A stretch of DNA of 43,625 nucleotides from CAWKEY01 sp963848675 (GCA_963848675.1 CAWKEY010000019.1:1-43625); one strand, 5' to 3'; positions 33,924 through 43,543 are shown, counted from the first letter of the stretch. Notes: generated by a model not told the origin, from the letters alone. Numbers and translations: made by a program.

Positions 33924-36900
33924 ATACTATGGATCATTCCGTAAATACCAAGTTTAGCTTTCCAAAGCAATCACGTCTTGCAAAGCGCTTTGCCGTTTGC
34001 CTTTTTCTGATACTGACTGGTTGCGGGACAGAAGAGCCACAGCACTATATTGAGGAAGGCAAGGCGCTTTTCGAAAAAGGGGATCTGGAAAGTGCACGCG
34101 TCCAATTCCAGAATGCATTACAACTCGACCCCAAATTGGCGGATGCCTATTTCCGCCTCGCTTTACTCGATGAAAAGAAAGAGGATTGGGGAGGAATGCT
34201 GGGTAATATCCTCGAGACTGTCGCAATTGATCCCAAGCATTTGGATGGCCAACTCAAGCTAGGGCAGATTTTCCTTTCGGGAGGGCAACTTGATAAGGCT
34301 GCCGAGCAAGTAAAAATTTCATTGCAGCTAAGTCCGGAAAATCCCACCGCATTGTTAATGGAGGCATCGATTCAATTCCGGCAGGGTAAGAAGATCGAGG
34401 CTATGCAAGGGGTGGAGCGGGTGCTGGCGAAACAACCATACCTCGCGGATGCCATGGGTTTGAAGGCTACTATTCTGGCAGCCGACAAGCAAAATGACGA
34501 TGCCGTTGCGGCCTTGAAGTTGGGTATCGAACAACATCCCGATGATGTCGACTTGCGTTTGTTGAAAATACGTCTGGAAATTGATAGCAAAGACTTCGAC
34601 GAGGCTGTGCATGATTATGAAGCCCTGATTGCCCAACATCCCGAAGATGTCGGGTTGCGTTCTTCCTTGGCAAATCTACTGAACGAACTGGGTCGATTCG
34701 ATCAAGCCGAGAGCACGTTGCGCGAAGCCATCAACATCTATCCGGCGGAGACCGAGCTGAAATTGAAACTGGTCGAGTTGATCGGACTACGCAATGGCGA
34801 GCAGGCGGAAAAGACGTTGAAAGATTTCATCGCACAGTCGCCAAAAGATGCGCAGTTGAAATTCCGCCTCGCCGATTATTACGTCGCACGTCAGCATCTG
34901 GCGGATGCCGAAGTAATTTTGCAAGAAATCGCCGCCGCCAATGAGGCTGGGAAAGACGGTGTAGCGGCCAAAGTCAAACTCGCACAGATTGCCTTGCTAC
35001 AAAAGAACACGACCAAGGTCGAACGCTTAGCGGAAGAGGTATTGAACGTCGACGCAAACAATAGTGATGCTCTTTTTCTGCGGGCGGGCATGCGCCTTAA
35101 CAAGAATGATGCCGATGGCGCGATCTCTGATTTACGCATTGTCTTGCGGGATCGGCCCAATTTCGAACAAGCGATGATTCTGATGGCACAGGCTAGCTTA
35201 TTGAAAGGGGAAACGGAGGTTGCCGAGAGCCAATGGCGCAAGGTACTCGAAATCAATCCGAACAACATGGCTGCCATGATGCCTCTCGCCATTGAATTGC
35301 TTAAACGTGGTGATTACGCGCGGGCCGAGGAAATATCGACCAAGGCCGCGAAGGCAAACAACAATGCGCCCGCTCCTTTCGAATTGCTCATCCAGCTGAA
35401 GGCGGCCAGAAAGGATTGGGTGGGCGCGCGAACAACCGTTGATCAACTAAAAAGAATCCCTCAAGCCGTCAACGCGGCAAAATATTGGGAAGGGTACCTG
35501 GCTGCCCAGCAGGGCCGTACCAATGAGGCCATAAAAGATTATCAGGATGTGCTTGCCGTCCAGCCTGATCACTTACAGAGCCTGGTGGCCTTGACCCAAC
35601 TGTATGAATCCTCGGGACATCGATCCGACCTAATCGCCTATCTGAAAAGCTTCACAGCCAAAAATCCAGGAGTGACCGAAGCAGTCGATATATTGGCCTC
35701 GGCATATATCGCGGAAAAACACTGGGAAGACGCAGAAAAAACGCTGCGCACGGCTAGCGAAAATACTCCGGACGACATCGATCTCAAACTCAAGCTGGTG
35801 GATGTCATCGAACGGCAGAGCGAGTCACGCGCGGAATCCACTCTCAAAGAATTCATACAGGCCCAGCCAGATCAAGTAAGGTTAAAGTTTCGAATCGCCG
35901 CGCATTATGCCGACCTTAAACGCTATCCCGAGGCCACGGCACTGCTGAAGGAAGTCGTCAGCTCGGATGCTTTTGGTAAGGAAGGCTTATCAGCAAAACT
36001 CAAATTGGCCGAACTGGCATGGGTACAGAACGACTCTGCAATGGCCAAAACACTACTGGAAGAGGTCATCCTTAAGGAGCCCAGGAACTACGAAGCGCTG
36101 ATGATGCGAGCCTCCATTCGCATGGCGGAGAAGGATATCAATGCGGCACTCGACGACTTGAATCGAGTGCTTGAGAATCGACCCGATTTCGAGCGGGCGT
36201 TGCTGATGATGGCGCAAGCATACGAGCTTCAGGGGGCGATGGATAAGGCCGAGGAGACGTGGCGGAGAATCCTGAAAATTCAACCCTCAAACCTCGCAGC
36301 CTTGCTGCCTCTGACCAACCAACTCATGACACGCAGGGAGTGGGCGCAGGCAGAGGAAATAGTCGGCAAAGCCGTCAAATACAATCCTGGCAATTCGCAA
36401 ATCCTCGAGCTTAACATTCAACTGCGTTTTGCCAAAAAGGATTGGCTTGGTGCTCAAGAGGCCATCACGGCGCTGAAGAAATTGCCGCAGGCAGAATTGG
36501 CCGCGAGAATGTGGGCGGCAAGCTTGGCCATGAATCAGGAACAGCATGACGAAGCCATCCAACTCTATAAGGAGGTTTTGAATAAGAATCCAAATGTTCC
36601 GGGTGCCCTCTTGTCGTTGGCCCAAGCTTATCAAAAGACGGGACATCAGAGGGAACTAATCGCCTATTTAAAATCCTTATTACAGAAGAACCCCAATTTG
36701 GATGTGGCCTACCAGGTTTTGGCCATGGCTTATGCGACGGAAAAAAATTGGCTTGAGGCGGAAAAACTGTTGCAGGAAAAACTAAAACGCAACCCTAAAG
36801 ACGCCCTTGCTTACGCGCTGTTGGCCCGATTGTATGCAGACCAGGGAAAAGACGCTGAGGTTGAGATGACCTACCGGAATGGTCTTTCCGCATTGGGCGA

Positions 36901-37381
36901 CAACCTGCAGCTGATGGTCGAACGAGCGAAGTTCTATGTTGTTAAAAGGGACTTTGGCAAAGCGATCGATGCATACCAGGAGATTGTCAATGAATTTCCG
37001 GAGAATGACGAAGCGGCTAATAATTTAGCTGACTTGCTCGTGACCCACCAGGCCGACGACAAGGAGAGCATCGCGCGTGCCTTGGCGCTGGTCGAGCGTT
37101 TTAAGGATTCCCCTAATGCTGCTGTCCAGGATACCTACGGTTGGGTGCACTTGAAATCAGGTGATTTGGAAAAAGCACTGCCTGCCTTGAAGAGGGCTGT
37201 GGAAGTGGCTCCAAAGGATGCTGCAGTCCGTTATCATCTCGGTGCGGCTTATCAACAGCATGGCGATACTAGCGCTGCCATTAGCGAGCTGGAAAAATCA
37301 CTTGCCCTGGCTCAAGAACAAGGTGTATTTTTTGAAATCGAAAGAGCGAAAGCCTTGTTGAAACAATTGCAGAACAATTGA
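33920..37381 (+). CDS. prsT: PrsT-like giant TPR lipoprotein
   Basis: An 1153-aa protein made almost wholly of TPR repeats. A signal peptide ends in a lipobox, FLILTGCGT, so the mature protein is a lipoprotein on the periplasmic side. Repeats (for example ALQLDPKLADAYFRLALLDE) run from about residue 45 to 1140. Two blocks of about 340 residues (278-620 and 620-960) are alike along their whole length (LKLKLVELI versus LKLKLVDVI; WRKVLEINPNNMAA versus WRRILKIQPSNLAA), an internal duplication. Long TPR lipoproteins of this kind are known in PEP-CTERM/EPS loci (PrsT) and are thought to scaffold export. The gene symbol is by architecture and context. Confidence 0.8.
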   Translation: MNTMDHSVNTKFSFPKQSRLAKRFAVCLFLILTGCGTEEPQHYIEEGKALFEKGDLESARVQFQNALQLDPKLADAYFRLALLDEKKEDWGGMLGNILETVAIDPKHLDGQLKLGQIFLSGGQLDKAAEQVKISLQLSPENPTALLMEASIQFRQGKKIEAMQGVERVLAKQPYLADAMGLKATILAADKQNDDAVAALKLGIEQHPDDVDLRLLKIRLEIDSKDFDEAVHDYEALIAQHPEDVGLRSSLANLLNELGRFDQAESTLREAINIYPAETELKLKLVELIGLRNGEQAEKTLKDFIAQSPKDAQLKFRLADYYVARQHLADAEVILQEIAAANEAGKDGVAAKVKLAQIALLQKNTTKVERLAEEVLNVDANNSDALFLRAGMRLNKNDADGAISDLRIVLRDRPNFEQAMILMAQASLLKGETEVAESQWRKVLEINPNNMAAMMPLAIELLKRGDYARAEEISTKAAKANNNAPAPFELLIQLKAARKDWVGARTTVDQLKRIPQAVNAAKYWEGYLAAQQGRTNEAIKDYQDVLAVQPDHLQSLVALTQLYESSGHRSDLIAYLKSFTAKNPGVTEAVDILASAYIAEKHWEDAEKTLRTASENTPDDIDLKLKLVDVIERQSESRAESTLKEFIQAQPDQVRLKFRIAAHYADLKRYPEATALLKEVVSSDAFGKEGLSAKLKLAELAWVQNDSAMAKTLLEEVILKEPRNYEALMMRASIRMAEKDINAALDDLNRVLENRPDFERALLMMAQAYELQGAMDKAEETWRRILKIQPSNLAALLPLTNQLMTRREWAQAEEIVGKAVKYNPGNSQILELNIQLRFAKKDWLGAQEAITALKKLPQAELAARMWAASLAMNQEQHDEAIQLYKEVLNKNPNVPGALLSLAQAYQKTGHQRELIAYLKSLLQKNPNLDVAYQVLAMAYATEKNWLEAEKLLQEKLKRNPKDALAYALLARLYADQGKDAEVEMTYRNGLSALGDNLQLMVERAKFYVVKRDFGKAIDAYQEIVNEFPENDEAANNLADLLVTHQADDKESIARALALVERFKDSPNAAVQDTYGWVHLKSGDLEKALPALKRAVEVAPKDAAVRYHLGAAYQQHGDTSAAISELEKSLALAQEQGVFFEIERAKALLKQLQNN

Positions 37382-37499
37382 TCGATACATTCAAATTTGA
37401 AAATGATGCATCATCCAAGACATTATGAAGATAGATATTAGCTAAAATTGGTGAAACCACGCCATAGACCAAAAGATAACTTTGAATTTGAGCGCCAGA

Positions 37500-37634
37500 T
37501 TGCGTTTTGCCGGTCAATGTCAGCGCCAGCCGGATATCACGCTGGCCAAGGAAAAACTGGATTGGCAGCCCAAAGTGGGGTTGATCGATGGGCTTAAAGA
37601 AACTATCGCCTATTTTCGCGATTTGACCGATTAA
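37500..37634 (+). pseudogene. C-terminal remnant of a UDP-glucuronate decarboxylase-like SDR
   Basis: In-frame codons read RQPDITLAKEKLDWQPKV followed by GLIDGLKETIAYFRDLTD and a TAA at 37632-37634. This is the conserved C-terminal tail of UDP-glucuronate decarboxylase/UXS and related extended SDRs. No start codon, NAD motif or YxxxK is present upstream, where the TPR gene ends. It is a left-over of a nucleotide-sugar gene lost from the end of the EPS locus. Confidence 0.7.
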
Positions 37635-37973
37635 TGAACTGCGATTGGTGGAGGGGTGCGGCGCCTTCGTCGCGACAAAGGCGTCCTTCCCACCCTGATA
37701 ACCCGGAATCATTCACGGGAAAGTTCAGCGCAGCGAGCTTTGTTGAAATGCAGCCTTTGTTGCCGAACAGTTTACCAATAAAGTTTGTGGCTATTTTGTG
37801 GCGGGTACCTGGAATCAACATTGCCGGGTGCGATTGAAAATGACCGGACTTCCCCGCAATTATCGACCATTAGCGAAGCTTAAAGTCAGAAATCCAGTCC
37901 ATTGACGACTTGCCGCACCCCTGCTAAATCGAAAGTTTTATTCAATGTTCTAATATTTTGTGAAACATTCAGG
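37635..37973. other. Intergenic region between the EPS locus and the copper-related genes
   Basis: No gene is supported. It contains short GC-rich inverted repeats (GGCGCCTTCGTCGCGACAAA near 37660) but nothing assignable. The convergent orientation of the flanking genes predicts terminators here; no hairpin followed by a T-run was identified. Confidence 0.4.
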
Positions 37974-38720
37974 CTAACAGCCTGCTCTGGGCAACCAGTC
38001 CGATAATGGACCCACTTTCTGCAAGTTACCGTTCGGATCCAGGTAATAAACGTGGGTATCAAGCGAAGATATACCGACATACGAATTCGTATTTTGGTAA
38101 TAGCGATAATAATAGGGCGACATCGTTTGCGAAGCCGCCCCTGCTGGGGAAAATAATTGTGGGTAGTTTTGTTCTGCCCAATTAAAGAAACAATCGGAAC
38201 GAGATACTTGACCAATTGGAGTGATTTTTTGGGATAGTAACCCATGCCCCCCCTCCATTGGCACCTGTGGGTTCCACGACGAAATGTAGTACATACAAGT
38301 ATTCCCCATTAGTCCTATTGGGCTGCAGTCCATGTATGCTAATTGAGTCGGGTCAGTGGCTCCTAATGTTGGATCAGTGGCGTTAAAATTTATGCCGACG
38401 CCGACGTTGTTATTTAGTGGTGGGTTAGTACCTATAACCGATGTATTTTCTGCAAATGCATATGCAGTTATGCCGCCTTTGCCATCGCTCCCCGAGCCAA
38501 GCTGATATCTGATGGTTTCAATGTTTCCCATCAGGACGTCGTCCAGTGTACCGTGCAGATTTGTTATTTGTTGGTTATCGGCGTTATATTCGAATGATCC
38601 TTCGAAGGTAGTGTCATCTGTAAAAATTAGTGTGACGTTATAGTCGATAATGCCTGCCTGTGCCATATGAACGTTGGCGAGCATTATTAATAATGTGGTA
38701 AACCATACAAGTGTTTTCAT
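37974..38720 (-). CDS. Secreted protein with aromatic C-terminal domain
   Basis: A 248-aa exported protein. The ATG at 38720 has AAAGGAAT upstream and opens a signal peptide (MKTLVWFTTLLIM to about MAQAG). The N-terminal half is a beta-rich domain (IIDYNVTLIFTDDTTFEGSF). The C-terminal 75 residues (CFFNWAEQNYPQLFSP, YYYRYYQNTNSYVGIS, WLPRAGC) form a domain with two cysteines that I have seen appended to many secreted proteins of methanotrophs and other proteobacteria; its function is unknown. It is downstream of the TonB receptor on the same strand with a 190-bp gap. Confidence 0.75.
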   Translation of the reverse strand: MKTLVWFTTLLIMLANVHMAQAGIIDYNVTLIFTDDTTFEGSFEYNADNQQITNLHGTLDDVLMGNIETIRYQLGSGSDGKGGITAYAFAENTSVIGTNPPLNNNVGVGINFNATDPTLGATDPTQLAYMDCSPIGLMGNTCMYYISSWNPQVPMEGGHGLLSQKITPIGQVSRSDCFFNWAEQNYPQLFSPAGAASQTMSPYYYRYYQNTNSYVGISSLDTHVYYLDPNGNLQKVGPLSDWLPRAGC

Positions 38721-38909
38721 TTTAATATTCCTTTTGTTACGGGTTTCAGGTAGTGAATCTTGCCCCTTTTTTTGTTGAAGCAAATCAGTTGAACATCTGT
38801 CGGTGTTAATTCTTTCGCCCAGCGCGGATAAATCCGCTCACCTACGTATTGGCTAAACACTGTTTCATTAGTGATTTCAATCATGCATGTTCCTAAGCCT
38901 AACTGTTTC

Positions 38910-41078
38910 TTAGTAAGTAACCGTCAAGCCCACATAGACCGTTCTTCCTAAACCTGGCAGGTTTTGAGTTTTTGGTCTGGCCTGAGCTAACGTCATAGCA
39001 TCGTAGTCGCCAATATAGACACCAGACGTTGGATTATAATATTGCTTATCGAGGATGTTATCCAAGCCGACATCTATGCTCAGGTGTTTCCACTGATATC
39101 CCGTTTTGGCGTTCAACAGAAAATAGGAGGATGTCTTTAATTCGTTTCTAATAGCCTGCACATCGTCTTTCTTATCAACATACTGCATTTCTAAAGTGTT
39201 TTTCCATCCCTCCCGCTCATGATCAAGGCTTAGTTTTAGATTGAAAGGCATCATGTGATATAGGTTTCCACCATCCATACGTTGGCCTCTAACATAACTC
39301 ATAATGGAATGGGCAGAAAATTCTCCAAAGGTTTTACTTTTATACAAATCAGCTCTGCCCGTCACATCAACGCCCCATAACCGAGCATCATGATTCGCAA
39401 ACCGTAAATAGTAGAAGCCATTATTGGGCTGCCTGCAGGTACCGCATCGATCGACATCAATGAAATTTTCGACATAGCTGAAATAAGGGGTAATCTTGAT
39501 ACCCCAAGCATCGGATTTAGGGTCATAAAAATCCGCTGTAAAGGTAATGTTGTGCGCAGTTTCTGGTTTTAGATTTATATCACCAACATAGCCATTGCCA
39601 TCACTAAAAGAGCCATTCATGGTCATCGGCATCGGGCTGGTACTCCATGGATAAAGCTCATGCAGTGATGGTGCGCGGTTTTTGCGAGCATAACCAAAAT
39701 CATATTGACTCCAATGGTTAGGCGTAAATTGCATTAATGCAGCAACATCAAAGGTATCAAAGTTCCGTTTATGGCTTAGGTTATTAAATGCAATAGCCTG
39801 AAAATAATCGGCAGTTATATTATTGTATGCTTGAGCATCTCCCGTGTCGCTCATTGTGTGGTCATATCTTAACCCCAACATACTTTTCCATTGTGATGAC
39901 CAATTCATTTCCACCTCGGCAAAGGTACCAACACGGTCCCGCGTTGCATTATTGAGGTTAATAAAAGTATTAGGCCCCATCATGCTTGCGAAAGTGGAAG
40001 TAGGCGGCCAAAAATCGTCGATTTCGCTGCTATGAAATTCGTTGCCAAAACGAAAGGTATTATCCTTTATTTCACCAAATGGCATCTCGGCTTGTAGTTT
40101 GTAGCCAAAATTTTTACCGCGTGTTTCCATGGGCATTGGTTCTGGAGCAGTTCTGTCGGGTCCGTAGTCCATACTATGGCTGGTATTCTCAAGATAGAGT
40201 TTACTGTCCAGGCTACCCCAATCAAACAGGCCTTTATAATGGACGTTCCCAAAAATACTATCATTGTTGGTCAAGTCCATACGTGCAGTTGGGAATCCTT
40301 GAAAAGGAATATGCTGTTGTCCGCCTTTGATTTCCAGTAAATGATCATCGAATTTGAATGATAATGCGGCTGCATGATTTTGGTTTTCAAAGCTGCTTGA
40401 TTGTATAACGTTGCCATTCGCATCACGGTAATTTCTTCTTTGCGTATCCGAGCCCGTGTAATCTAATCTGACATTTTTGTTAGCAATCCCGGCTGCAATA
40501 CTGCCACCAAAGGCATCGCCATTACTGCGATAAAATGATGAAGCTTTACCTGTAAGCAAGAGCTTTTTACCCGGCTCAGCAAAAACAGGATCAGGCGATT
40601 GAACCGAAATAGTTCCTCCAATGCTGTCTCCGCCCATGCTGACGGGTGTAACACCCTGGAGAATGGTGATAGAGCCAATGTTAGTACGGTCAATATAAGA
40701 CAGCGCTGGATTCATATGGTTGGGACATATTGAATTAACAGTCATGCCGTTAACATCAATTTTGATACGGGTATCGTTTAAACCGCGCATTATTGGCAAT
40801 GAGGACACCCCGCCGCCCGCCTGCAAACTCATTCCTGGGGTATCTTCTAATAATTGTGCCGTGTCAGAGACTTGAGCGCTTTTCCTGATAATTTTCTCGG
40901 CCTTAATTTCATCTTTAACCGAAGTGGCATAGGCTGGTTCTTCGCCGACGACTATGATGTCTTCAAGAGAGATGGGTTTTTCATCCGATGCGCGTTTTTT
41001 GGGTTCATCTTTGGCATAAGCGGCTTGACAAGCCGCGAATACTAAAACGCATAAGGTAAATGAAAGTTTATTGCTCAT
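38910..41078 (-). CDS. TonB-dependent receptor, OprC/NosA-like (copper)
   Basis: A 722-aa outer-membrane receptor. A signal peptide (CQAAYAKDE) and a TonB-box region (ISLEDIIVVGEE) precede the plug (SAQVSDTAQLLEDTPGMSL, IMRGLNDTRIKI) and the beta-barrel ending in GRTVYVGLTVTY. The plug has C118-P-N-H-M122 in SICPNHMNPALSYI and the barrel has H301-S-M303 in TSHSMDYGPDR. These fit the CxxxM and HxM copper-ligand pattern described for OprC of Pseudomonas, so copper uptake is the best hypothesis. It lies 115 bp downstream of the di-heme peroxidase gene. The start region is duplicated (see the upstream ORF at 41068-41091). Confidence 0.88.
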   Translation of the reverse strand: MSNKLSFTLCVLVFAACQAAYAKDEPKKRASDEKPISLEDIIVVGEEPAYATSVKDEIKAEKIIRKSAQVSDTAQLLEDTPGMSLQAGGGVSSLPIMRGLNDTRIKIDVNGMTVNSICPNHMNPALSYIDRTNIGSITILQGVTPVSMGGDSIGGTISVQSPDPVFAEPGKKLLLTGKASSFYRSNGDAFGGSIAAGIANKNVRLDYTGSDTQRRNYRDANGNVIQSSSFENQNHAAALSFKFDDHLLEIKGGQQHIPFQGFPTARMDLTNNDSIFGNVHYKGLFDWGSLDSKLYLENTSHSMDYGPDRTAPEPMPMETRGKNFGYKLQAEMPFGEIKDNTFRFGNEFHSSEIDDFWPPTSTFASMMGPNTFINLNNATRDRVGTFAEVEMNWSSQWKSMLGLRYDHTMSDTGDAQAYNNITADYFQAIAFNNLSHKRNFDTFDVAALMQFTPNHWSQYDFGYARKNRAPSLHELYPWSTSPMPMTMNGSFSDGNGYVGDINLKPETAHNITFTADFYDPKSDAWGIKITPYFSYVENFIDVDRCGTCRQPNNGFYYLRFANHDARLWGVDVTGRADLYKSKTFGEFSAHSIMSYVRGQRMDGGNLYHMMPFNLKLSLDHEREGWKNTLEMQYVDKKDDVQAIRNELKTSSYFLLNAKTGYQWKHLSIDVGLDNILDKQYYNPTSGVYIGDYDAMTLAQARPKTQNLPGLGRTVYVGLTVTY

Positions 41079-41091
41079 ACTTATTGCTCAT
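41068..41091 (-). CDS. Seven-codon upstream ORF at the receptor start
   Basis: A perfect 13-bp tandem duplication (TTATTGCTCATAC on the plus strand at 41068-41080 and 41081-41093) creates a second ATGAGCAATAA upstream of the receptor start. The upstream ATG (41091) reads MSNKYEQ-stop and overlaps the first 11 nt of the receptor in another frame. It has the better ribosome site (CGGAA), so it may compete with or couple to the receptor start. Confidence 0.4.
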   Translation of the reverse strand: MSNKYEQ

Positions 41092-41193
41092 ACTGTGTTC
41101 CGAATTTGATGCCATTACCGGGAACGTTATGAAATTCCCGATAAAACCTAAATTTATAGCCCTATAGAAATGTAAGCCGGCTGTCTCGATTGT

Positions 41194-43401
41194 CTACGGT
41201 GCCAGATAATTCTTAAATGGCTGCAGCGGAACGTCTGTGCCAGTTGCACCTACCGCAGGAATCAGCAAAAACTCATCTTTAGCCAGATTGGGATACAAAG
41301 CATAAGGAGTCACAGACGCCTGATCGCCTTCATGCCCATGCGGAATCAAAATCTCCGGATGATCGAACGGTGCTTTTTCGTAACGAACCCTGTCATCGGT
41401 CAATGTTTTTAAAAACTCGACCAGATCTTGGCGGTTTTGCTCAGAGAACAGCAGGTCGGGTTGTGGAAATACACGCGTAACCTGTTTCGCGTCATTGGCA
41501 AAATTACCGCCCCGAGTGTAAAACTCGACCACTTGTTCTAAAGTCGCCATGCCGCCGTTATGCATATAGGGCCCTGTTAGCTCGACATTACGCAATGAAG
41601 GTATTTTAAAACTGGCTTTGACCTCTGCGAGCATTTTCCTGGTATTGGGGTTATTCAGCTCAGCCAGAGCAGAGTTAGGCGTAGGAAGAAAAGCATTGGT
41701 TGACGGCGCTAAAAAGCAATTTTTAGTGTCTTGTGGCTGAGGTTTAATACCATCTGCGGGTGTAAATAAGCTGGCTGCCAAATGAGGTAGTTGGAAGTTT
41801 AACGCGAACTCCTCCTGAAAATCACAGGCACGCACCCTGGTTACGTCAGCATCTAACACTCCGCGCTCATTTCCTGCTAAATGCTGTAGATATTGTTGGC
41901 TAAACGCTAATGGATTGCCAAAATCGTCGACACCGCCTAGACCAATGTCCGCCGTTTCCTTGGCAACACCTGTGGAGGCAAATCCGGTATCAATAAATGA
42001 GGTTACAGCGGTATTTCGCGCAAACAGGGCAATACGGTTAACAACATTGGTTGTAGTACTGATAAAGAAAGTCGGTTCGCCAAATGCCTCCGGGTTTGTC
42101 TGATTAGCAACAGCATTTGCGTTTACCGAGGCGGCAGTAAAATTCGGACCAATATGGCAAAGAGAACATTGATTTTTTCTAAATTGTTCCAATCCTCTCA
42201 ATTGTGCCGCTGTCAGGTCGATCGGCTGATGGGTAGCATCTCGGGCACTCTTGTCGAACGGCGATTCATCAGAAATCAGGGTACTTTCATAAAGCTGAAT
42301 CGCCAGGCTAAAAAACATCCCAAAATTTGCTTCCATTTGGCTGTAAGGCGAACCCTCGATGGGATTACCGAATTTACCCAGCCGTGAATACGACCAGTAT
42401 TTTTGATTGAAAGCCTGCCTGACCAGCGTTTCGTAAGTGGTATTGAGTCCGGGTTGTAAATTTTCCGGACTACTTAAACTTAAACTTCCAAGCACACTGT
42501 CGTTCCAGTGTACTTTTTGGTTTTCCAGAGGATGGCGTTGCAACAATTTTCTACCGATATCTTTCAGGGTTCGGTTTTTGCAGCTCATTTCGGTTGTATT
42601 CAGGGGCGGCGCTGTCGCCAAAGAAGCCAGGGAGGAATTAATCAATTGCAACCGCTGTTTGCTGACTGTTTTCGAGTTTATTTTTACCCATACGCCTGCA
42701 TCCGGATCACGATCCCCCCAGGGACTGCTACCGTTAAATACATTATTCGCACGGCCATCCCAAAAACTGCGATGATTAAAAACCGCATTAATCACACTCG
42801 GCGCATTTCGGGGGGTACTCCGCCTGGTGCCGATGCTTCCTGCATGAAATAAGCTATCAGCACTGCGGTTACATTCGTCAATACTGCTGCCGATTGGGTT
42901 TACTGCTTCAAATTCGCCACCGAATGTGCCTGACGATCCGGTAACATTGTCCGTATCGTAAGTGATCCGGGATGTCTCTTGCAGTGGTTCCTGTCTTTGA
43001 TGAAGGGGAAAATCACTTAAGCTGAGGGCATGGTTCGATCCCAGTAACGCACCAACGGCAGAAATGCCAAACTGTTGCACGCTTAACGGTGACGATTGAC
43101 CACCAGGAGCAACCTGATTTTTTATCCTCCGATCAGCACCGGCATGAAAATGACAAGAACCGCAAGCCATGCCGTCGCTTCCGACATTGGTATCCCAAAA
43201 CAGTGCTTTACCCAATGCAATTGCGGCTGTCTTATTGACTACGATCGGATCGGAGCCGCTCAACAATCCCGGCACTTCCGGTACCGGTAAATATTTTAGG
43301 CTAATTGGCATTGGCCCAAGTGCCAAAGCATGGGCACTGGAACTATACAGTGAGGCCCATAATAAAAAGAAAGCCAATGGGCAATCTCGAAACAATGCCA
43401 T
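41194..43401 (-). CDS. Long di-heme cytochrome c peroxidase (MauG/CcpA superfamily, SACCP-like)
   Basis: A 735-aa exported c-type cytochrome. GGAG lies 7 nt before the ATG; the signal peptide ends near SSSAHALALG. Two heme-binding sites are present: C80-GSC-H84 (MACGSCHFHAG) and C412-SLC-H416 (QCSLCHIGPNF). Other conserved blocks are LGKALFWDTNVGSDG, RNAPSVINAVFNHRSFWDGRA, and KIPSLRNVELTGPYMHNGGMATLEQVVEFY. Ordinary bacterial peroxidases and MauG are 320-400 aa; the doubled length, with long inserts, resembles the surface-associated peroxidase (SACCP/CorB type) of Methylococcus. It likely handles peroxide or modifies a copper protein at the cell surface. No CorA/MopE partner is in the window; the upstream 224 bp to the end hold no gene. 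Confidence 0.87.
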   Translation of the reverse strand: MALFRDCPLAFFLLWASLYSSSAHALALGPMPISLKYLPVPEVPGLLSGSDPIVVNKTAAIALGKALFWDTNVGSDGMACGSCHFHAGADRRIKNQVAPGGQSSPLSVQQFGISAVGALLGSNHALSLSDFPLHQRQEPLQETSRITYDTDNVTGSSGTFGGEFEAVNPIGSSIDECNRSADSLFHAGSIGTRRSTPRNAPSVINAVFNHRSFWDGRANNVFNGSSPWGDRDPDAGVWVKINSKTVSKQRLQLINSSLASLATAPPLNTTEMSCKNRTLKDIGRKLLQRHPLENQKVHWNDSVLGSLSLSSPENLQPGLNTTYETLVRQAFNQKYWSYSRLGKFGNPIEGSPYSQMEANFGMFFSLAIQLYESTLISDESPFDKSARDATHQPIDLTAAQLRGLEQFRKNQCSLCHIGPNFTAASVNANAVANQTNPEAFGEPTFFISTTTNVVNRIALFARNTAVTSFIDTGFASTGVAKETADIGLGGVDDFGNPLAFSQQYLQHLAGNERGVLDADVTRVRACDFQEEFALNFQLPHLAASLFTPADGIKPQPQDTKNCFLAPSTNAFLPTPNSALAELNNPNTRKMLAEVKASFKIPSLRNVELTGPYMHNGGMATLEQVVEFYTRGGNFANDAKQVTRVFPQPDLLFSEQNRQDLVEFLKTLTDDRVRYEKAPFDHPEILIPHGHEGDQASVTPYALYPNLAKDEFLLIPAVGATGTDVPLQPFKNYLAP

Positions 43402-43543
43402 GGTTTTTCTCCAAGAGAAGCGGTTAAGAGGCGTTATTAAGCATCGTAAAATACACTTAGAAATAACTAAATGTATGTAAAGTAAGCCACAATAAGCTTT
43501 ATTTGGTTTGTTAATTCAAAAGTTTCGCGTAACGTCGTTTGGT

